A DNA stretch of 59,920 nt from Sutcliffiella horikoshii (GCF_008180725.1 NZ_VTEV01000014.1:1-59920); one strand, 5' to 3'; positions 45,799-56,630 are shown, numbered from the stretch's first letter. The notes: generated by a model from the sequence alone, not told the origin. Numbers and translations: made by a program.

Positions 45799-47733
45799 AT
45801 GAACAGAATATTTCGTAATACCATCTTTTATTTATTAATATTTTTAGTGGTCATTGGTGTTGTGAGCTTTTTTAATAGCCCTAACACGAGCGAAAAACCG
45901 ATCACCTATAATACATTCATCCAGAATCTTGAAGAAAATAAGGTGGAGGAATTCACCATTCAACCAACGCGTTCGGTGTATGAAGCGCGTGGTAAGTTGG
46001 AAGGCGCTGCAGAAGGAGAGACTTTTGTATCCGTATTTCCAAATAGTGCAAGTGCATTGGAACGCGTAGAATCCATTGCCCAAGAGCAGAAGATTCCAAT
46101 GACAGTAGATCCGGCGGAAGAGACGAGTGGATGGGTAACCTTCTTTACTTCCATCATTCCTTTTGTCATCATTTTTATCTTATTCTTCTTCTTACTAAAT
46201 CAAGCGCAGGGCGGCGGAAGTCGTGTCATGAACTTTGGTAAAAGTAAGGCAAAGCTATATAGCGAAGAGAAGAAAAAGGTTAAATTTAAAGACGTTGCCG
46301 GTGCAGATGAGGAAAAACAAGAGCTTGTCGAGGTTGTGGAATTCTTGAAGGATCCACGCAAATTCTCCGAGCTTGGTGCACGTATCCCTAAAGGGGTTCT
46401 GCTTGTTGGACCTCCTGGTACAGGTAAAACGTTACTAGCAAGAGCGGTTGCAGGAGAAGCTGGCGTACCATTCTTCTCTATCAGTGGATCTGACTTTGTG
46501 GAAATGTTCGTCGGGGTCGGTGCATCCCGTGTACGTGACCTTTTTGAAAATGCGAAAAAGAACGCTCCATGTATCATTTTCATCGATGAGATCGATGCAG
46601 TAGGTCGCCAACGTGGCGCAGGCCTAGGTGGAGGTCATGATGAGCGTGAACAGACTTTGAACCAATTGCTTGTTGAAATGGATGGTTTCGGAGCGAATGA
46701 AGGGATCATTATCGTTGCCGCAACGAACAGACCGGATATTCTTGACCCGGCATTATTGAGACCTGGTCGCTTTGACCGTCAAATCACGGTAGATCGTCCT
46801 GACTTGAAAGGCCGTGAAGCAGTACTGAAAGTCCATGCAAGAAATAAACCTATCGATGAAAGTATCAACATGAAAACAATTGCCATGCGTACCCCTGGGT
46901 TCTCTGGGGCGGACCTTGAAAACTTGTTGAATGAAGCTGCACTTGTGGCTGCTAGACGAGACAAGAAGCATATTGATATGTTGGATATTGATGAGGCAAT
47001 TGATAGAGTAATTGCTGGACCTGCTAAAAAGAGCAGAGTTATCTCTCAAAAAGAGCGAAACATCGTTGCATATCATGAAGCGGGTCATACTATTATCGGT
47101 GTCGTATTGGATGAAGCAGATACGGTACATAAAGTGACCATCGTACCTCGCGGGCAGGCTGGCGGTTATGCTGTCATGCTTCCAAAAGAAGATCGTTACT
47201 TTATGACTAAACCAGAGCTATTAGATAAGATTACAGGTCTATTGGGTGGTCGTGTTGCAGAGGAAATCACATTTGGTGAAGCAAGTACTGGTGCCCATAA
47301 TGACTTCCAACGTGCAACAGGTATAGCGCGTAAAATGGTAACCGAATACGGAATGAGCGAAAAGCTTGGTCCATTGCAATTTGGTCAGGCTTCAGGAGGG
47401 CAAGTCTTCCTCGGCCGTGATATCCAAAATGAGCAAAACTACAGTGATGCCATTGCACACCAAATCGATATGGAGATTCAACGTTTCATCAAAGAGTGTT
47501 ATGAAAGAGCGAAGCAAATTCTTACCGAGAACCGAGATAAGTTGGAGCTTGTAGCACAAACTCTATTAGAAGTTGAAACACTTGATGCAGATCAAATCAA
47601 ACACCTATATGAAAAAGGGAAGCTTCCAGAACTCCCTATAAAGGCTGATGGTGGCGAAGATGTTAAAGTGAATATCAACTCTAAAAAAGATGAAAACAAA
47701 ACTGAATCTACTGATCAACACAAACCTGAATAA
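45799..47733 (+). CDS. ftsH: ATP-dependent zinc metalloprotease FtsH
   Basis: A 644-residue membrane protease. Two transmembrane helices (residues about 5-23 and 112-132) flank an extracytoplasmic domain. The AAA module has Walker [14 protein letters not shown] near residue 200 and Walker [12 protein letters not shown] near residue 257. The zinc site is HEAGH near residue 427. The tail is Lys/Asp/Glu-rich. It degrades membrane and regulatory proteins and is required for sporulation in B. subtilis. ATG 45799 follows GGGAGGAGG. Confidence 0.98.
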   Translation: MNRIFRNTIFYLLIFLVVIGVVSFFNSPNTSEKPITYNTFIQNLEENKVEEFTIQPTRSVYEARGKLEGAAEGETFVSVFPNSASALERVESIAQEQKIPMTVDPAEETSGWVTFFTSIIPFVIIFILFFFLLNQAQGGGSRVMNFGKSKAKLYSEEKKKVKFKDVAGADEEKQELVEVVEFLKDPRKFSELGARIPKGVLLVGPPGTGKTLLARAVAGEAGVPFFSISGSDFVEMFVGVGASRVRDLFENAKKNAPCIIFIDEIDAVGRQRGAGLGGGHDEREQTLNQLLVEMDGFGANEGIIIVAATNRPDILDPALLRPGRFDRQITVDRPDLKGREAVLKVHARNKPIDESINMKTIAMRTPGFSGADLENLLNEAALVAARRDKKHIDMLDIDEAIDRVIAGPAKKSRVISQKERNIVAYHEAGHTIIGVVLDEADTVHKVTIVPRGQAGGYAVMLPKEDRYFMTKPELLDKITGLLGGRVAEEITFGEASTGAHNDFQRATGIARKMVTEYGMSEKLGPLQFGQASGGQVFLGRDIQNEQNYSDAIAHQIDMEIQRFIKECYERAKQILTENRDKLELVAQTLLEVETLDADQIKHLYEKGKLPELPIKADGGEDVKVNINSKKDENKTESTDQHKPE

Positions 47734-47735
47734 AC

Positions 47736-47772
47736 AAAAAGGTGCCTGGAGTAAAATCAGGCACCTTTTTTT
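47736..47772 (+). terminator. Terminator after ftsH
   Basis: AAAAAGGTGCCTG and CAGGCACCTTTTT form a 13-bp perfect stem with a T run. Confidence 0.95.
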
Positions 47773-47837
47773 GTGATCCAAAGTGTCAAATAGAATTAGC
47801 GCTGTTGACTGAAGTGCAGGTTGAGACTTCTGTTTCT

Positions 47838-47969
47838 AGCTGTTGATTGGAGCAGAAGGCGAAGACTCCTGAGGGAGATAAAGGTAGCTTGAGACCCCTC
47901 AAGCGTTGCGAGGAGGCTCAAGCACCTTCCCAAGGAAAGCGAAGCCATTTGCGGAAGTCAACAGCGGCG
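47838..47969 (+). repeat. Interspersed repeat, copy 7
   Basis: AGCTGTTGATTGGAGC to AAGTCAACAGCGG. It closely resembles copy 2 (GAGACCCCTCAAGCGTTGCGA block). A truncated copy (GCTGTTGACTGAAGTGCAGG) lies just before it at about 47801-47836. Confidence 0.87.
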
Positions 47970-48095
47970 TTTAATGAAATCCTAAATTAGAATTTTGTCG
48001 AATCATGATTTCCCGAGGAATAATTATTTCTATTGAGTCACTTAGGTTACCATATAGTATAATGAAACTAATTTTAAAGCATGGTGGGGATATAT

Positions 48096-48869
48096 ATGTT
48101 ATTTGTGTTAGATGTCGGTAATACCAATACCGTAATCGGTGTATATGACGGAGAAGAATTAAAGCATCACTGGCGTGTCGAAACAAGCCGCAACAAAACA
48201 GAAGACGAATTTGGGATGATCTTCAAATCCCTTCTTGAACATGTTGGCTTAAGCTTTAGAGACTTTGAAGGAATCATCATTTCTTCCGTTGTGCCGCCAA
48301 TCATGTTCTCCCTTGAGAGAATGTGTCAAAAATATTTTCATCTGAAACCATTGATTGTTGGACCAGGAATCAAAACAGGCTTAAACATAAAATATGAAAA
48401 TCCTAGAGAAGTCGGAGCAGACAGAATCGTCAATGCGGTCGCAGGGATCCATCTTTACGGTAGCCCTTTAATCATTGTTGACTTTGGGACGGCAACCACG
48501 TATTGCTACATAAACGAGGACAAGCAATATATGGGTGGCGCAATCGCACCGGGAATAAGCATATCCACAGAAGCGCTTTATTCACGTGCATCCAAGCTTC
48601 CTAGAATAGAAATAGCAAGACCAGATGGAGTAATTGGTAAAAACACCGTTAGTGCGATGCAAGCGGGTATTCTTTTTGGCTATGTTGGTCAAGTTGAGGG
48701 TATCGTAAATCGTATGAAGAGGCAAAGTGACGTAACACCTAAAGTTATTGCCACTGGTGGCCTTGCTGCGCTTATAGGTAATGAATCAGATGTCATTGAT
48801 ATCGTAGATCCTTTCTTAACGTTGAAGGGACTGCATTTGATTTACATGAAAAATACTAAAGAGGATTGA
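48096..48869 (+). CDS. coaX: Type III pantothenate kinase
   Basis: A 257-residue ASKHA-fold kinase for the first step of coenzyme A synthesis. [19 protein letters not shown] holds the catalytic Asp; [11 protein letters not shown] near residue 105 and [12 protein letters not shown] near residue 127 are family motifs. ATG 48096 follows GGTGGGGA; the frame from 48081 is rejected. A TATAAT at 48058-48063 is the likely -10, with TTGAGT 19 bases upstream. Confidence 0.95.
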   Translation: MLFVLDVGNTNTVIGVYDGEELKHHWRVETSRNKTEDEFGMIFKSLLEHVGLSFRDFEGIIISSVVPPIMFSLERMCQKYFHLKPLIVGPGIKTGLNIKYENPREVGADRIVNAVAGIHLYGSPLIIVDFGTATTYCYINEDKQYMGGAIAPGISISTEALYSRASKLPRIEIARPDGVIGKNTVSAMQAGILFGYVGQVEGIVNRMKRQSDVTPKVIATGGLAALIGNESDVIDIVDPFLTLKGLHLIYMKNTKED

Positions 48870-48891
48870 AATTCGAAAGGAGCTAACTAGC

Positions 48892-49773
48892 ATGTCAGAC
48901 TATCTCGTAAAAGCTTTGGCTTTTGAAGGCCAGGTACGTGCATATGGAATCAGAACAACAGAAACAGTGGGAGAAGCTCAACAACGCCATCAGACATGGC
49001 CAACTGCTTCTGCTGCATTAGGACGGGCAATGTCCGCTTCCGTCATGATGGGTGCGATGTTAAAGGGAGAAAATAAACTTACTGTGAAAATTGATGGCGG
49101 TGGTCCGATCGGGGTAATTTTAGTCGACAGTAATGCAAAGGGGCAGATTCGTGGATATGTTACCAACCCACAAACGCATTTTGATTTGAATCAGCACGGC
49201 AAGCTTGATGTAGCACGTGCGGTCGGAACTAACGGAACGCTTTCTGTTGTTAAAGACCTCGGACTTAGAGAACATTTCTCCGGTCAAACCGAATTGATAT
49301 CAGGAGAGCTAGGGGAGGATTTTACTTATTACCTTGTTTCTTCCGAACAGGTTCCCTCTGCAGTAGGAGTGGGTGTGCTTGTTAACCCTGACAACACCAT
49401 TCTTGCAGCGGGAGGATTCATCATTCAGCTTTTACCGGGAACGTCAGAAGAGACCATCACATTGATTGAAGAGAAAATCAACAATATGACTCCTGTCTCC
49501 AAGTTGATTGAAAGAGGCTTAACGCCGGAGGAACTTTTGACAGAAATTCTTGGTGAAGGAAATGTTAAGTTCCTGGAAACCATGCCGATTGAATTCAAAT
49601 GTACATGCTCAAAAGAGCGTTTTGAACAAGCGATCATCTCATTGGGAGAAAAGGATATAACAGAAATTATTGAGGAAGACGGTCAAGCAGAAACACACTG
49701 TCATTTTTGTAATGCGAAATACCTTTTCAGCAAAGAGGAATTAGAGGCAATGAGGGAGCAAGTAAAAGGCTAG
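48892..49773 (+). CDS. hslO: Redox-regulated chaperone Hsp33
   Basis: A 293-residue chaperone switched on by oxidation. The C-terminal zinc centre has the four Cys in the order CTCSKERF...CHFCNAKY (residues about 237-271). The N-terminal substrate-binding domain starts [27 protein letters not shown] 48892 follows AAAGGAG. It is packed tightly with coaX and yacD. Confidence 0.96.
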   Translation: MSDYLVKALAFEGQVRAYGIRTTETVGEAQQRHQTWPTASAALGRAMSASVMMGAMLKGENKLTVKIDGGGPIGVILVDSNAKGQIRGYVTNPQTHFDLNQHGKLDVARAVGTNGTLSVVKDLGLREHFSGQTELISGELGEDFTYYLVSSEQVPSAVGVGVLVNPDNTILAAGGFIIQLLPGTSEETITLIEEKINNMTPVSKLIERGLTPEELLTEILGEGNVKFLETMPIEFKCTCSKERFEQAIISLGEKDITEIIEEDGQAETHCHFCNAKYLFSKEELEAMREQVKG

Positions 49774-49782
49774 GGGGCACAT

Positions 49783-50700
49783 ATGAACCAAAAGCGGAGA
49801 TTAAAACAAAAGTGGGTATGGAATATCATCTTTGGTCTTGTGATTATTAATTGTCTCACACTAGCGGTAGTGGTAAAACAGAGCTTCTCGTTAAAAGAGG
49901 CAGCTTTTGTAAATGGTCAAGCCAATATTGTTGCAACAGTTGGAGATACCGTTATCACGAGGAAAGATATGTTAGAAGAACTTGAAGGCATGTATGGACA
50001 GGAAATGCTGACGAAAATGGTCAATAATGAAGTGGTTAAGCAAATTGCGAAGAAATACAATGTGACAGTATCAGAACAGTCGGTCGACCGAGAATGGAAA
50101 ATGATTAAAACTATGTACAGCCGTTCTCCTATGCATACCAATACTTCTGAAGAGCTTGTGAAGGAGCAGATTCGTTCTAGTTTATTGCTTGAAGAATTAC
50201 TTGTTAAAGATGTCACGATACCAGAAATGGAATTGGAAAGCTATTATCAGGAAAACAAGCAGCTATATACGATTGAGGACTCTTTTCATCTCTCACATAT
50301 TATCGTAGAGACCAAGGACGAGGCGGAAACCATTGTAAAAGAACTAAAGGATGGATCCAATTTTACATCTCTAGCAATGGAAGTTTCAACGGATGAGTTG
50401 ACGGCAAATCAAGGAGGAGACCTTGGATTTTTAACACATGAATCGCAAGTATATCCGACTGTCTATATGGAAGAAGCTGCAAATCTAAAAGAAAAGTCGT
50501 GGAGCGATCCCATTTCTGTTGACGGAAAGTATGCAATCATTTACCTTCATGAAAAAATGGACGGAGTCACATATTCCTTTGAAGAAGTAAAAGATCAGAT
50601 TCGACGACACCTTGCTATGGAACATATGGATGGTTCGGTGGATGCCTCCATATTCTGGGACGAGGTTGGTGTGGTATGGAACCTTCCATCTGCACAATAG
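49783..50700 (+). CDS. yacD: PpiC-type peptidyl-prolyl isomerase (YacD)
   Basis: A 305-residue membrane-anchored parvulin-like protein. An N-terminal helix (VWNIIFGLVIINCLTLAVVV, residues about 12-31) anchors it outside the membrane. A SurA-like N-domain (NGQANIVATVGDTVITRKDMLEELEG) precedes the PpiC domain (HLSHIIVETKDEAETIVKELKDGSNFTSLAMEVS, GGDLGFL). It resembles the foldase PrsA but lacks a lipobox Cys. Function is inferred from family only. Confidence 0.9.
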   Translation: MNQKRRLKQKWVWNIIFGLVIINCLTLAVVVKQSFSLKEAAFVNGQANIVATVGDTVITRKDMLEELEGMYGQEMLTKMVNNEVVKQIAKKYNVTVSEQSVDREWKMIKTMYSRSPMHTNTSEELVKEQIRSSLLLEELLVKDVTIPEMELESYYQENKQLYTIEDSFHLSHIIVETKDEAETIVKELKDGSNFTSLAMEVSTDELTANQGGDLGFLTHESQVYPTVYMEEAANLKEKSWSDPISVDGKYAIIYLHEKMDGVTYSFEEVKDQIRRHLAMEHMDGSVDASIFWDEVGVVWNLPSAQ

Positions 50701-50715
50701 GTCGAACCAAATAAA

Positions 50716-50744
50716 TTGACAATTCAGATTTAATGGTGTTAAAT
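50716..50744 (+). promoter_or_regulatory. Promoter of cysK
   Basis: TTGACA at 50716-50721, 17 bases, TTAAAT at 50739-50744. I could not identify a CymR site with confidence. Confidence 0.55.
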
Positions 50745-50794
50745 GGGATTAATCCGACAAAAACACTAAGTTTTAAAGACAGGGGGAAAAATAA

Positions 50795-51721
50795 ATGGTA
50801 CGAGTAGCAAATTCTATTGATGAGTTAGTCGGGAATACTCCCGTCGTAAAGCTAAATCGAATTGTAGAAGAAGACATGGCAGATGTGTATCTGAAGCTTG
50901 AATTTATGAATCCTGGCAGCAGTGTTAAGGATCGTATCGCCCTAGCGATGATTGACGCTGCTATAGAAGACGGCAAGTTAAAAGAAGGCGACACCATTAT
51001 TGAGCCAACAAGTGGAAACACCGGTATCGGACTCGCCATGATTGCGGCAGCTAAAGGATTAAAGGCTATCTTGGTCATGCCTGAGACGATGAGCTTGGAG
51101 AGAAGAAATCTCCTCCGTGCATATGGAGCAGAACTAGTGCTTACACCAGGTCCAGAAGGCATGGGTGGGGCGATTAGAAAAGCAGAAGAATTGGCAAAAG
51201 AAAAAGGGTTATTCATGCCGCAGCAATTCAATAATCCGGCAAATCCTGAAATTCACCGTAACACAACAGGCAGAGAAATTGTAAAACAATTCAGCGACGG
51301 TCTTGATGCCTTTGTTTCCGGTATAGGAACAGGCGGTACTATTACAGGTGCTGGGGAGGTCTTAAAGGAGGCATTCCCTGGAATTAAGATTGTAGCTGTG
51401 GAGCCTGCGGATTCCCCGGTGCTGTCTGGTGGAAAACCAGGGCCTCACAAAATTCAAGGAATTGGTGCAGGGTTTGTACCTTCCATCTTAGATACAAACA
51501 TCTATGATCAAATTATTACAGTGAAAAATGAAGAGGCATTTGAATATGCACGCCTTGCTGCTAAACGTGAAGGTTTGCTTGGAGGTATTTCTTCCGGAGC
51601 AGCCATATCTGCGGCACTGCAAGTGGCTAAGGAGCTAGGCGAAGGCAAAAAGGTGCTGGCGATAATTCCTAGTAACGGGGAACGCTATTTGAGCACACCA
51701 TTATATCAATTTGAAGAATAG
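50795..51721 (+). CDS. cysK: Cysteine synthase (O-acetylserine sulfhydrylase)
   Basis: A 308-residue PLP enzyme that forms cysteine from O-acetylserine and sulfide. The PLP Lys lies in [11 protein letters not shown] near residue 43; [13 protein letters not shown] near residue 70 binds the substrate carboxylate; [15 protein letters not shown] near residue 178 binds the phosphate. ATG 50795 follows AGGGGG. It has its own promoter and a strong terminator. Confidence 0.97.
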   Translation: MVRVANSIDELVGNTPVVKLNRIVEEDMADVYLKLEFMNPGSSVKDRIALAMIDAAIEDGKLKEGDTIIEPTSGNTGIGLAMIAAAKGLKAILVMPETMSLERRNLLRAYGAELVLTPGPEGMGGAIRKAEELAKEKGLFMPQQFNNPANPEIHRNTTGREIVKQFSDGLDAFVSGIGTGGTITGAGEVLKEAFPGIKIVAVEPADSPVLSGGKPGPHKIQGIGAGFVPSILDTNIYDQIITVKNEEAFEYARLAAKREGLLGGISSGAAISAALQVAKELGEGKKVLAIIPSNGERYLSTPLYQFEE

Positions 51722-51729
51722 GTTATCTT

Positions 51730-51767
51730 AAGGGGAACAGTCTGTTGAACTGTTTCCCTTTTCTTTT
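51730..51767 (+). terminator. Terminator after cysK
   Basis: AAGGGGAACAGT pairs with ACTGTTTCCCTT (one G-T), followed by a T-rich tail. Confidence 0.9.
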
Positions 51768-51809
51768 ATCGTGCATCAGAGTGTAATTTTCATGTAATAT
51801 AAGGGTAGT

Positions 51810-53267
51810 ATGCAATTTAGGAGCGTGACAGCAAGAATGCAAAAGGTGCCTGTAGGAATGAAGCTAACGTTAAATGAAGATCAATGGTATAAAAAATATA
51901 AAGCACTTGCAAAGGACAAGCCTTATCATGTCCTATTGGAGAGTGGACGTGGGGGGAGATATCATATTATCGGCCTCGACCCAATCGCCTCCATTCAAGG
52001 AAAAGGACAAGAGCTGCACATTGATTATCTGGATGGGAAAAAGGAAAAGAGAAGTGGCAATCCTTTATCGCTATTACAAGAAATCATTTCTGAGCGATCT
52101 ATTCAGAAACTACAAGGTTTCCCTGACTTTACAGGAGGAGCAATTGGCTATTTGACCTATGATTGTGTTAGATACATTGAGCGTTTACCGAATATAGCTG
52201 AGGATGACTTGGCCTTGCCTGACCTTTATTTTTTATTATTTGATGATGTATTTGTATATGACAAGCAAGAAAGCGTTCTTTATTTGATTAGCCATGCTTT
52301 TGAAGGACAAGAAGAGTCCGCCCAAACACGACTCGAGCAGTATAAAAAGCAATGGGAACAGCCAATGGAAGAAGCTTGCTATCCATATACACCAGAAAGA
52401 CAACCTGTAGAAAACAGAGAGGTTTCTTTTACAGAAGAAGACTTCATAACAGCCGTGAAAAAGGTTCAAGCATATATTGCACAAGGTGATGTTTTTCAGG
52501 TGAATCTTTCTGTCAGACAGGCAGAGCCACTTATGACTCATCCGATGGAAGTCTACTCCTCTTTGAGAAAGATTAACCCTTCACCATATATGGGGTATTT
52601 GCAGTTTCCTGATTTCCAGCTGGTCAGCGGTTCCCCGGAACTTTTAGTCAAGAAAAAAGGCGATGTGGTAAGTACGAGGCCAATTGCAGGCACAAGATCA
52701 CGAGGCAAGACGGACGAAGAGGACAATAAGCTTGCACAAGAGCTGATTGATAATGAAAAAGAGCGTGCCGAACATGTCATGCTAGTGGACCTGGAGCGGA
52801 ACGACCTGGGCCGGGTCTGTGAGTACGGAACGGTAGAAGTGAATGAGTTCATGGCTATCGAAAAATATTCGCATGTCATGCACATTGTCTCCAATGTTCA
52901 GGGCGAATTGAAAAAAGGGAAGAATATTTCTGATATCATCGAGGCAACCTTCCCGGGAGGTACGATAACTGGTGCACCCAAGGTTAGGACGATGGAGATT
53001 ATAGAAGAACTTGAGCCAGTAAGACGTTCTGTATATACTGGTTCCATAGGGTGGATTGGCTATGATGGAGAGATGGAGTTGAATATCTCTATCCGGACAA
53101 TGATTGCTAAAGACGGCATGGCTTATGTGCAGGCCGGTGCTGGAGTGGTCATTGATTCTGTGCCGAAGCGGGAATATAAGGAATCCTTAAAGAAAGCCGC
53201 AGCCTTATGGAAAGCGAAAGAGCTGAGTGAAGAAGAGTTGAAAAACCGAGCAGAGGTGAGAGTATGA
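51810..53267 (+). CDS. pabB: Aminodeoxychorismate synthase, component I
   Basis: A 485-residue chorismate-binding enzyme that adds ammonia from PabA to chorismate, the first step to p-aminobenzoate. [24 protein letters not shown] near residue 292, [11 protein letters not shown] and [13 protein letters not shown] near residue 390 are present. The residue after PI is Ala (PIAGT), as in TrpE and B. subtilis PabB, where E. coli PabB has Lys. The neighbouring folate genes, not motif differences, support PabB over TrpE. ATG 51810 follows AAGGG. Overlaps pabA by four bases. Confidence 0.93.
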   Translation: MQFRSVTARMQKVPVGMKLTLNEDQWYKKYKALAKDKPYHVLLESGRGGRYHIIGLDPIASIQGKGQELHIDYLDGKKEKRSGNPLSLLQEIISERSIQKLQGFPDFTGGAIGYLTYDCVRYIERLPNIAEDDLALPDLYFLLFDDVFVYDKQESVLYLISHAFEGQEESAQTRLEQYKKQWEQPMEEACYPYTPERQPVENREVSFTEEDFITAVKKVQAYIAQGDVFQVNLSVRQAEPLMTHPMEVYSSLRKINPSPYMGYLQFPDFQLVSGSPELLVKKKGDVVSTRPIAGTRSRGKTDEEDNKLAQELIDNEKERAEHVMLVDLERNDLGRVCEYGTVEVNEFMAIEKYSHVMHIVSNVQGELKKGKNISDIIEATFPGGTITGAPKVRTMEIIEELEPVRRSVYTGSIGWIGYDGEMELNISIRTMIAKDGMAYVQAGAGVVIDSVPKREYKESLKKAAALWKAKELSEEELKNRAEVRV

Positions 53268-53845
53268 TTTTAATGATTGATAATTATGATTCATTTACGT
53301 ACAATTTGGTGCAATATTTAGGGGAGCTTGGAGAGGAATTAGTGGTAAAGCGAAACGACGAAATTACCATTGAGGAGATAGAAGCGCTTAATCCTGAGTT
53401 TTTAATGATATCTCCTGGGCCTTGTTCGCCGAATGAGGCAGGAATTAGCTTAGAAGTAATCAAGCATTTTGCGGGTAAGAAACCGATTTTTGGAGTATGC
53501 CTTGGACACCAATCGATTGCCCAAGTGTTTGGCGGAGACGTAGTACAGGCGGAAAGATTGATGCACGGCAAGACATCTGAGATGCATCATGATGGAAAGA
53601 CGATTTTTCGCACCTTGGCAAATCCATTTGTTGCGACAAGATACCATTCTTTAATTGTGAAAAAAGAAACCCTTCCGGAGTGCTTTGAAATAACAGCATG
53701 GACAGATCAGGACGAGATAATGGCCATCCGCCACAAAGAGCTTCCAATCGAAGGAGTTCAATTTCACCCGGAATCCATCATGACCTCCGTAGGTAAAGAA
53801 TTATTGCGCAACTTCATCTCAACCTACTCTACCAAAAAGGTATAA
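53264..53845 (+). CDS. pabA: Aminodeoxychorismate synthase glutaminase, component II
   Basis: A 193-residue class I glutamine amidotransferase supplying ammonia to PabB. The nucleophile Cys is in [11 protein letters not shown] near residue 79 and the His-Glu pair in [11 protein letters not shown] near residue 168. In B. subtilis the same subunit also serves anthranilate synthase; no trp genes are present here. ATG 53264 overlaps the pabB stop (ATGA). Confidence 0.95.
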   Translation: MILMIDNYDSFTYNLVQYLGELGEELVVKRNDEITIEEIEALNPEFLMISPGPCSPNEAGISLEVIKHFAGKKPIFGVCLGHQSIAQVFGGDVVQAERLMHGKTSEMHHDGKTIFRTLANPFVATRYHSLIVKKETLPECFEITAWTDQDEIMAIRHKELPIEGVQFHPESIMTSVGKELLRNFISTYSTKKV

Positions 53846-53846
53846 C

Positions 53847-54770
53847 ATGATTGTTTATAAAGACGGAAGCTGGCAGCCGATAGAAGAGACAAACGTTTCG
53901 GTTATGGATCATGGTTTTCTATACGGAGTGGGACTTTTTGAAACGTTCCGTACGTATAACGGCATCCCGTTCTTGTTTCAAGACCACTTGAAGCGTCTAA
54001 GGGATGGTTTAGAGTCGGTCTATATAGAGTGGGACCATTCAGAGGAGAAGTTATATAAATTGGTAACAGAAGCATTAGAGAAAAATGGTTTAACAGATGG
54101 TGTAATCCGGCTGAATGTTACAGCAGGCATCAGTAACTGGGGCCTTCCCACAGAGACATACCGGGCCCCGTCCTTGTTGTTGTTTACAAGGCCTTTACCT
54201 GATCACAATGCAGCGAGTAAACATGCTGTAATTTTAAAGCGGAGACGCAATACCCCTGAAGGTGATACGAGGTTAAAGTCTCACCACTATTTAAATAATC
54301 TTCTTGGTAAAAGAGAGATAGGGCCTCAGCTGGATGTAGAGGGGATCTTTCTCACACAGGAAGGCTTTGTGGCAGAAGGACTTGTTTCTAATGTTTTTTG
54401 GATAAAAGGTGATATTGTCTATACCCCGAGCATTTCGACAGGGATTCTAAATGGAGTGACTCGAAACTTCATCCTCCTCTTATGCTCCTTCCTCAACCTG
54501 GAAGTGAAGGAAGGGAAATTCCCCCTAGTGGACCTTTTGGGAGCGGATGAGGTATTCATCACCAACTCCACCCAGGAAATAATAAGGATCAATAAACTTG
54601 ATGACACAGTATTCCCTATGGTTGAAACATCGTGGCTCACTTGTCTGAAAGGTTTATATAAACAGAGTACAGAACAGCAATTGTTGACCTATCAACAGGT
54701 AAAGAAGGTAGATTGGAAAAATGGGAAATACAAACTTATATCAAACGAAGCTGACATGTGGACCATATAA
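53847..54770 (+). CDS. pabC: 4-amino-4-deoxychorismate lyase
   Basis: A 307-residue fold-type IV PLP enzyme that releases pyruvate from aminodeoxychorismate to give p-aminobenzoate. VMDHGFLYGVGLFETFRTYNG near residue 19 and the PLP Lys in TRLKSHHYLNNLLGKRE near residue 148 are characteristic. It starts one base past the pabA stop. The 3' end overlaps folP by 50 bases, and the protein is somewhat longer than in B. subtilis. Confidence 0.94.
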   Translation: MIVYKDGSWQPIEETNVSVMDHGFLYGVGLFETFRTYNGIPFLFQDHLKRLRDGLESVYIEWDHSEEKLYKLVTEALEKNGLTDGVIRLNVTAGISNWGLPTETYRAPSLLLFTRPLPDHNAASKHAVILKRRRNTPEGDTRLKSHHYLNNLLGKREIGPQLDVEGIFLTQEGFVAEGLVSNVFWIKGDIVYTPSISTGILNGVTRNFILLLCSFLNLEVKEGKFPLVDLLGADEVFITNSTQEIIRINKLDDTVFPMVETSWLTCLKGLYKQSTEQQLLTYQQVKKVDWKNGKYKLISNEADMWTI

Positions 54771-55575
54771 CTTGCCGCTGGGTGAAAGAACCTTAATTAT
54801 GGGGATTTTAAATGCCACGCCAGATTCTTTTTCCGATGGAGGCAAATACAACGAAGTGGAAAGGGCAGTCTTGCGTGCTGAGGAACTCGTCGAACAAGGG
54901 GCCGACATCCTTGATATAGGCGGGGAATCGACTAGGCCCGGCGCGGAGAAGGTGAGTCTGGAAATGGAGCTGGAGCGGGTCATTCCGGTTATCCAGGCGA
55001 TATCCAAGGAAGTGCAAGTGCCCATATCCATTGACACCTATAAAGCAGAAGTGGCAAGGCAGGCAATTCAGGCAGGGGCCCACATCATCAATGACGTATG
55101 GGGGGCAAAGGGAGACCCTGATATGCCCGCTGTTGCGGCCGAGCTTCAAGTACCGATCATACTTATGCAAAATCGGAAAGAGCGGGACTATCACCAATTG
55201 ATTCCGGATATGATCAGTGACTTGTTTGAGAGTATTACATTGGTCAAGCATGCCGGGGTGAAGGATGAAAACATCATCTTGGACCCGGGGATAGGGTTTG
55301 CTAAAACATACGAAGACAATATCAAAGTGATGCAAAAGCTCGAGCATTTCCATACGCTTGGTTACCCACTTCTCCTTGGTACGTCTAGAAAAAGGTTTAT
55401 CGGCCATGTGTTAGACCTTCCGGCGGAGGAGAGAATGGAAGGGACCGGGGCTACGGTGTGTCTTGGCATACAGAAAGGCTGCCACATTGTCCGTGTACAT
55501 GATGTAAAAGAGATTGCGCGTATGGCGAAAATGATGGATGCTATGCTTTATGAAGGAGGGCTTTCCTATCGATAA
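54721..55575 (+). CDS. folP: Dihydropteroate synthase
   Basis: A 284-residue TIM-barrel enzyme joining p-aminobenzoate to a dihydropterin; it is the sulfonamide target. MGILNATPDSFSDGGKYN near residue 27, DIGGESTRPGA near residue 66 and the substrate-binding TSRKRF near residue 221 are seen. Most homologues have VTPDSFSDGG where this one has ATPDSFSDGG. ATG 54721 lies within pabC, so the genes overlap. Confidence 0.96.
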   Translation: MGNTNLYQTKLTCGPYNLPLGERTLIMGILNATPDSFSDGGKYNEVERAVLRAEELVEQGADILDIGGESTRPGAEKVSLEMELERVIPVIQAISKEVQVPISIDTYKAEVARQAIQAGAHIINDVWGAKGDPDMPAVAAELQVPIILMQNRKERDYHQLIPDMISDLFESITLVKHAGVKDENIILDPGIGFAKTYEDNIKVMQKLEHFHTLGYPLLLGTSRKRFIGHVLDLPAEERMEGTGATVCLGIQKGCHIVRVHDVKEIARMAKMMDAMLYEGGLSYR

Positions 55576-55930
55576 GATATATGTAAATCAGATGAAATTC
55601 TACGGGTACCATGGTGTTTTTCCCGAAGAAACAAAACTCGGCCAACGGTTTATGATTGATCTGACAGTGGAACTTGATCTATCCAAAGCAGGTAAATCCG
55701 ATGATCTAACACTATCCGTCAATTATGCGGACCTCTATAATACATGTAAAAAAGTAGTCGAGGGTGAAACGCATAAATTAGTCGAAACCGTTGCGGAGAG
55801 GATCGCAGAGGAGATTTTGTCATCCTTTGAACGGATTAAAAGTTGTACCATCAAAGCCATCAAGCCTGATCCACCGATACCTGGACATTATGAATCTGTT
55901 GCAGTAGAAATTACGAGGGGCCGTTCCTAA
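55568..55930 (+). CDS. folB: Dihydroneopterin aldolase
   Basis: A 120-residue enzyme that splits dihydroneopterin. KFYGYHGVFPEETKLGQRF near the N-terminus, LTLSVNYADLYNTC and CTIKAIKPDPPIPGHYESVAVEI are clear family motifs. Homologues begin MDKxYV. Here the matching codon is ATC at 55568, seven bases after a perfect AAGGAGGG at 55553-55560. In-frame ATG at 55538 and 55550 exist but have no ribosome site and would add 10 or 6 residues. I therefore place the start at ATC, tentatively; the gene itself is certain. Confidence 0.9.
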   Translation: MDKIYVNQMKFYGYHGVFPEETKLGQRFMIDLTVELDLSKAGKSDDLTLSVNYADLYNTCKKVVEGETHKLVETVAERIAEEILSSFERIKSCTIKAIKPDPPIPGHYESVAVEITRGRS

Positions 55931-56448
55931 TGAATACAGCCTATATTGCCTTGGGGTCCAATCAAGGAAACCGTGCCCGGTACCTTCAGGATGCTATCCA
56001 ACAAATCCATCAACATGACAAGATAACAGTAGAGAAGAAATCGTCCATCTATGAAACAGATCCTATCGGCTATACAGAACAGGATAAATTTTTAAATATG
56101 GTAATTAAAGTTAATACTCTATTGACATCTGTTGATTTATTAAAGGTATTACAAGAATTCGAACATCTTTTTGGCAGGAAAAGAGAGGTCCGCTGGGGTC
56201 CGCGTACTTTAGACCTTGACATTTTATTGTATAACCAAGAAAATATTGAAACAGAAGAGCTTATTATCCCTCATCCAAGAATGTGGGAAAGAGCTTTTGT
56301 TTATGTTCCTTTAATGGAGATCGCGGAAAGTAAAGATCTGCCCATAGAGATAGATAGAAAAGAACTACTTGCACAACAAGATAGAGAAGGGGTACATGTA
56401 TGGAAGCCGAGAAGTGGGGAAGACGTATCCGAGCTTACCGAAAGCTGA
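55930..56448 (+). CDS. folK: 6-hydroxymethyl-7,8-dihydropterin pyrophosphokinase
   Basis: A 172-residue enzyme that activates the pterin for FolP. AYIALGSNQGNRARYLQDAI at the N-terminus and RWGPRTLDLDILLY near residue 89 (metal- and ATP-binding) are diagnostic. Its ATG shares one base with the folB stop (TAATG). It overlaps yazB by 49 bases. Confidence 0.96.
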   Translation: MNTAYIALGSNQGNRARYLQDAIQQIHQHDKITVEKKSSIYETDPIGYTEQDKFLNMVIKVNTLLTSVDLLKVLQEFEHLFGRKREVRWGPRTLDLDILLYNQENIETEELIIPHPRMWERAFVYVPLMEIAESKDLPIEIDRKELLAQQDREGVHVWKPRSGEDVSELTES

Positions 56449-56630
56449 AGGGATATACCCAAGAATCATTTGCAAAAAATCTTCATATATCAGTCTCTGT
56501 TTTAGGAGAGGTTGAACGGGGTAACCGCGTTCCTTCCCAAGAACTAGTTCAGTCGATTGCCCAAGAACTAAATATTACGGTTAAGGAACTACAACCACCA
56601 GAACTAACAAGGGAGGAGGTCAACAACTGA
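56400..56630 (+). CDS. yazB: Small XRE-type helix-turn-helix protein YazB
   Basis: A 76-residue DNA-binding protein consisting of one Xre-type HTH (IRAYRKLKGYTQESFAKNLHISVSVLGEVERGNRVPSQELVQSIAQELN). Its target is unknown; the position between folK and dusB is conserved in Bacillus, so it may regulate this operon. It starts within folK at ATG 56400 and shares one base with the dusB start (TGATG). Confidence 0.9.
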   Translation: MEAEKWGRRIRAYRKLKGYTQESFAKNLHISVSVLGEVERGNRVPSQELVQSIAQELNITVKELQPPELTREEVNN

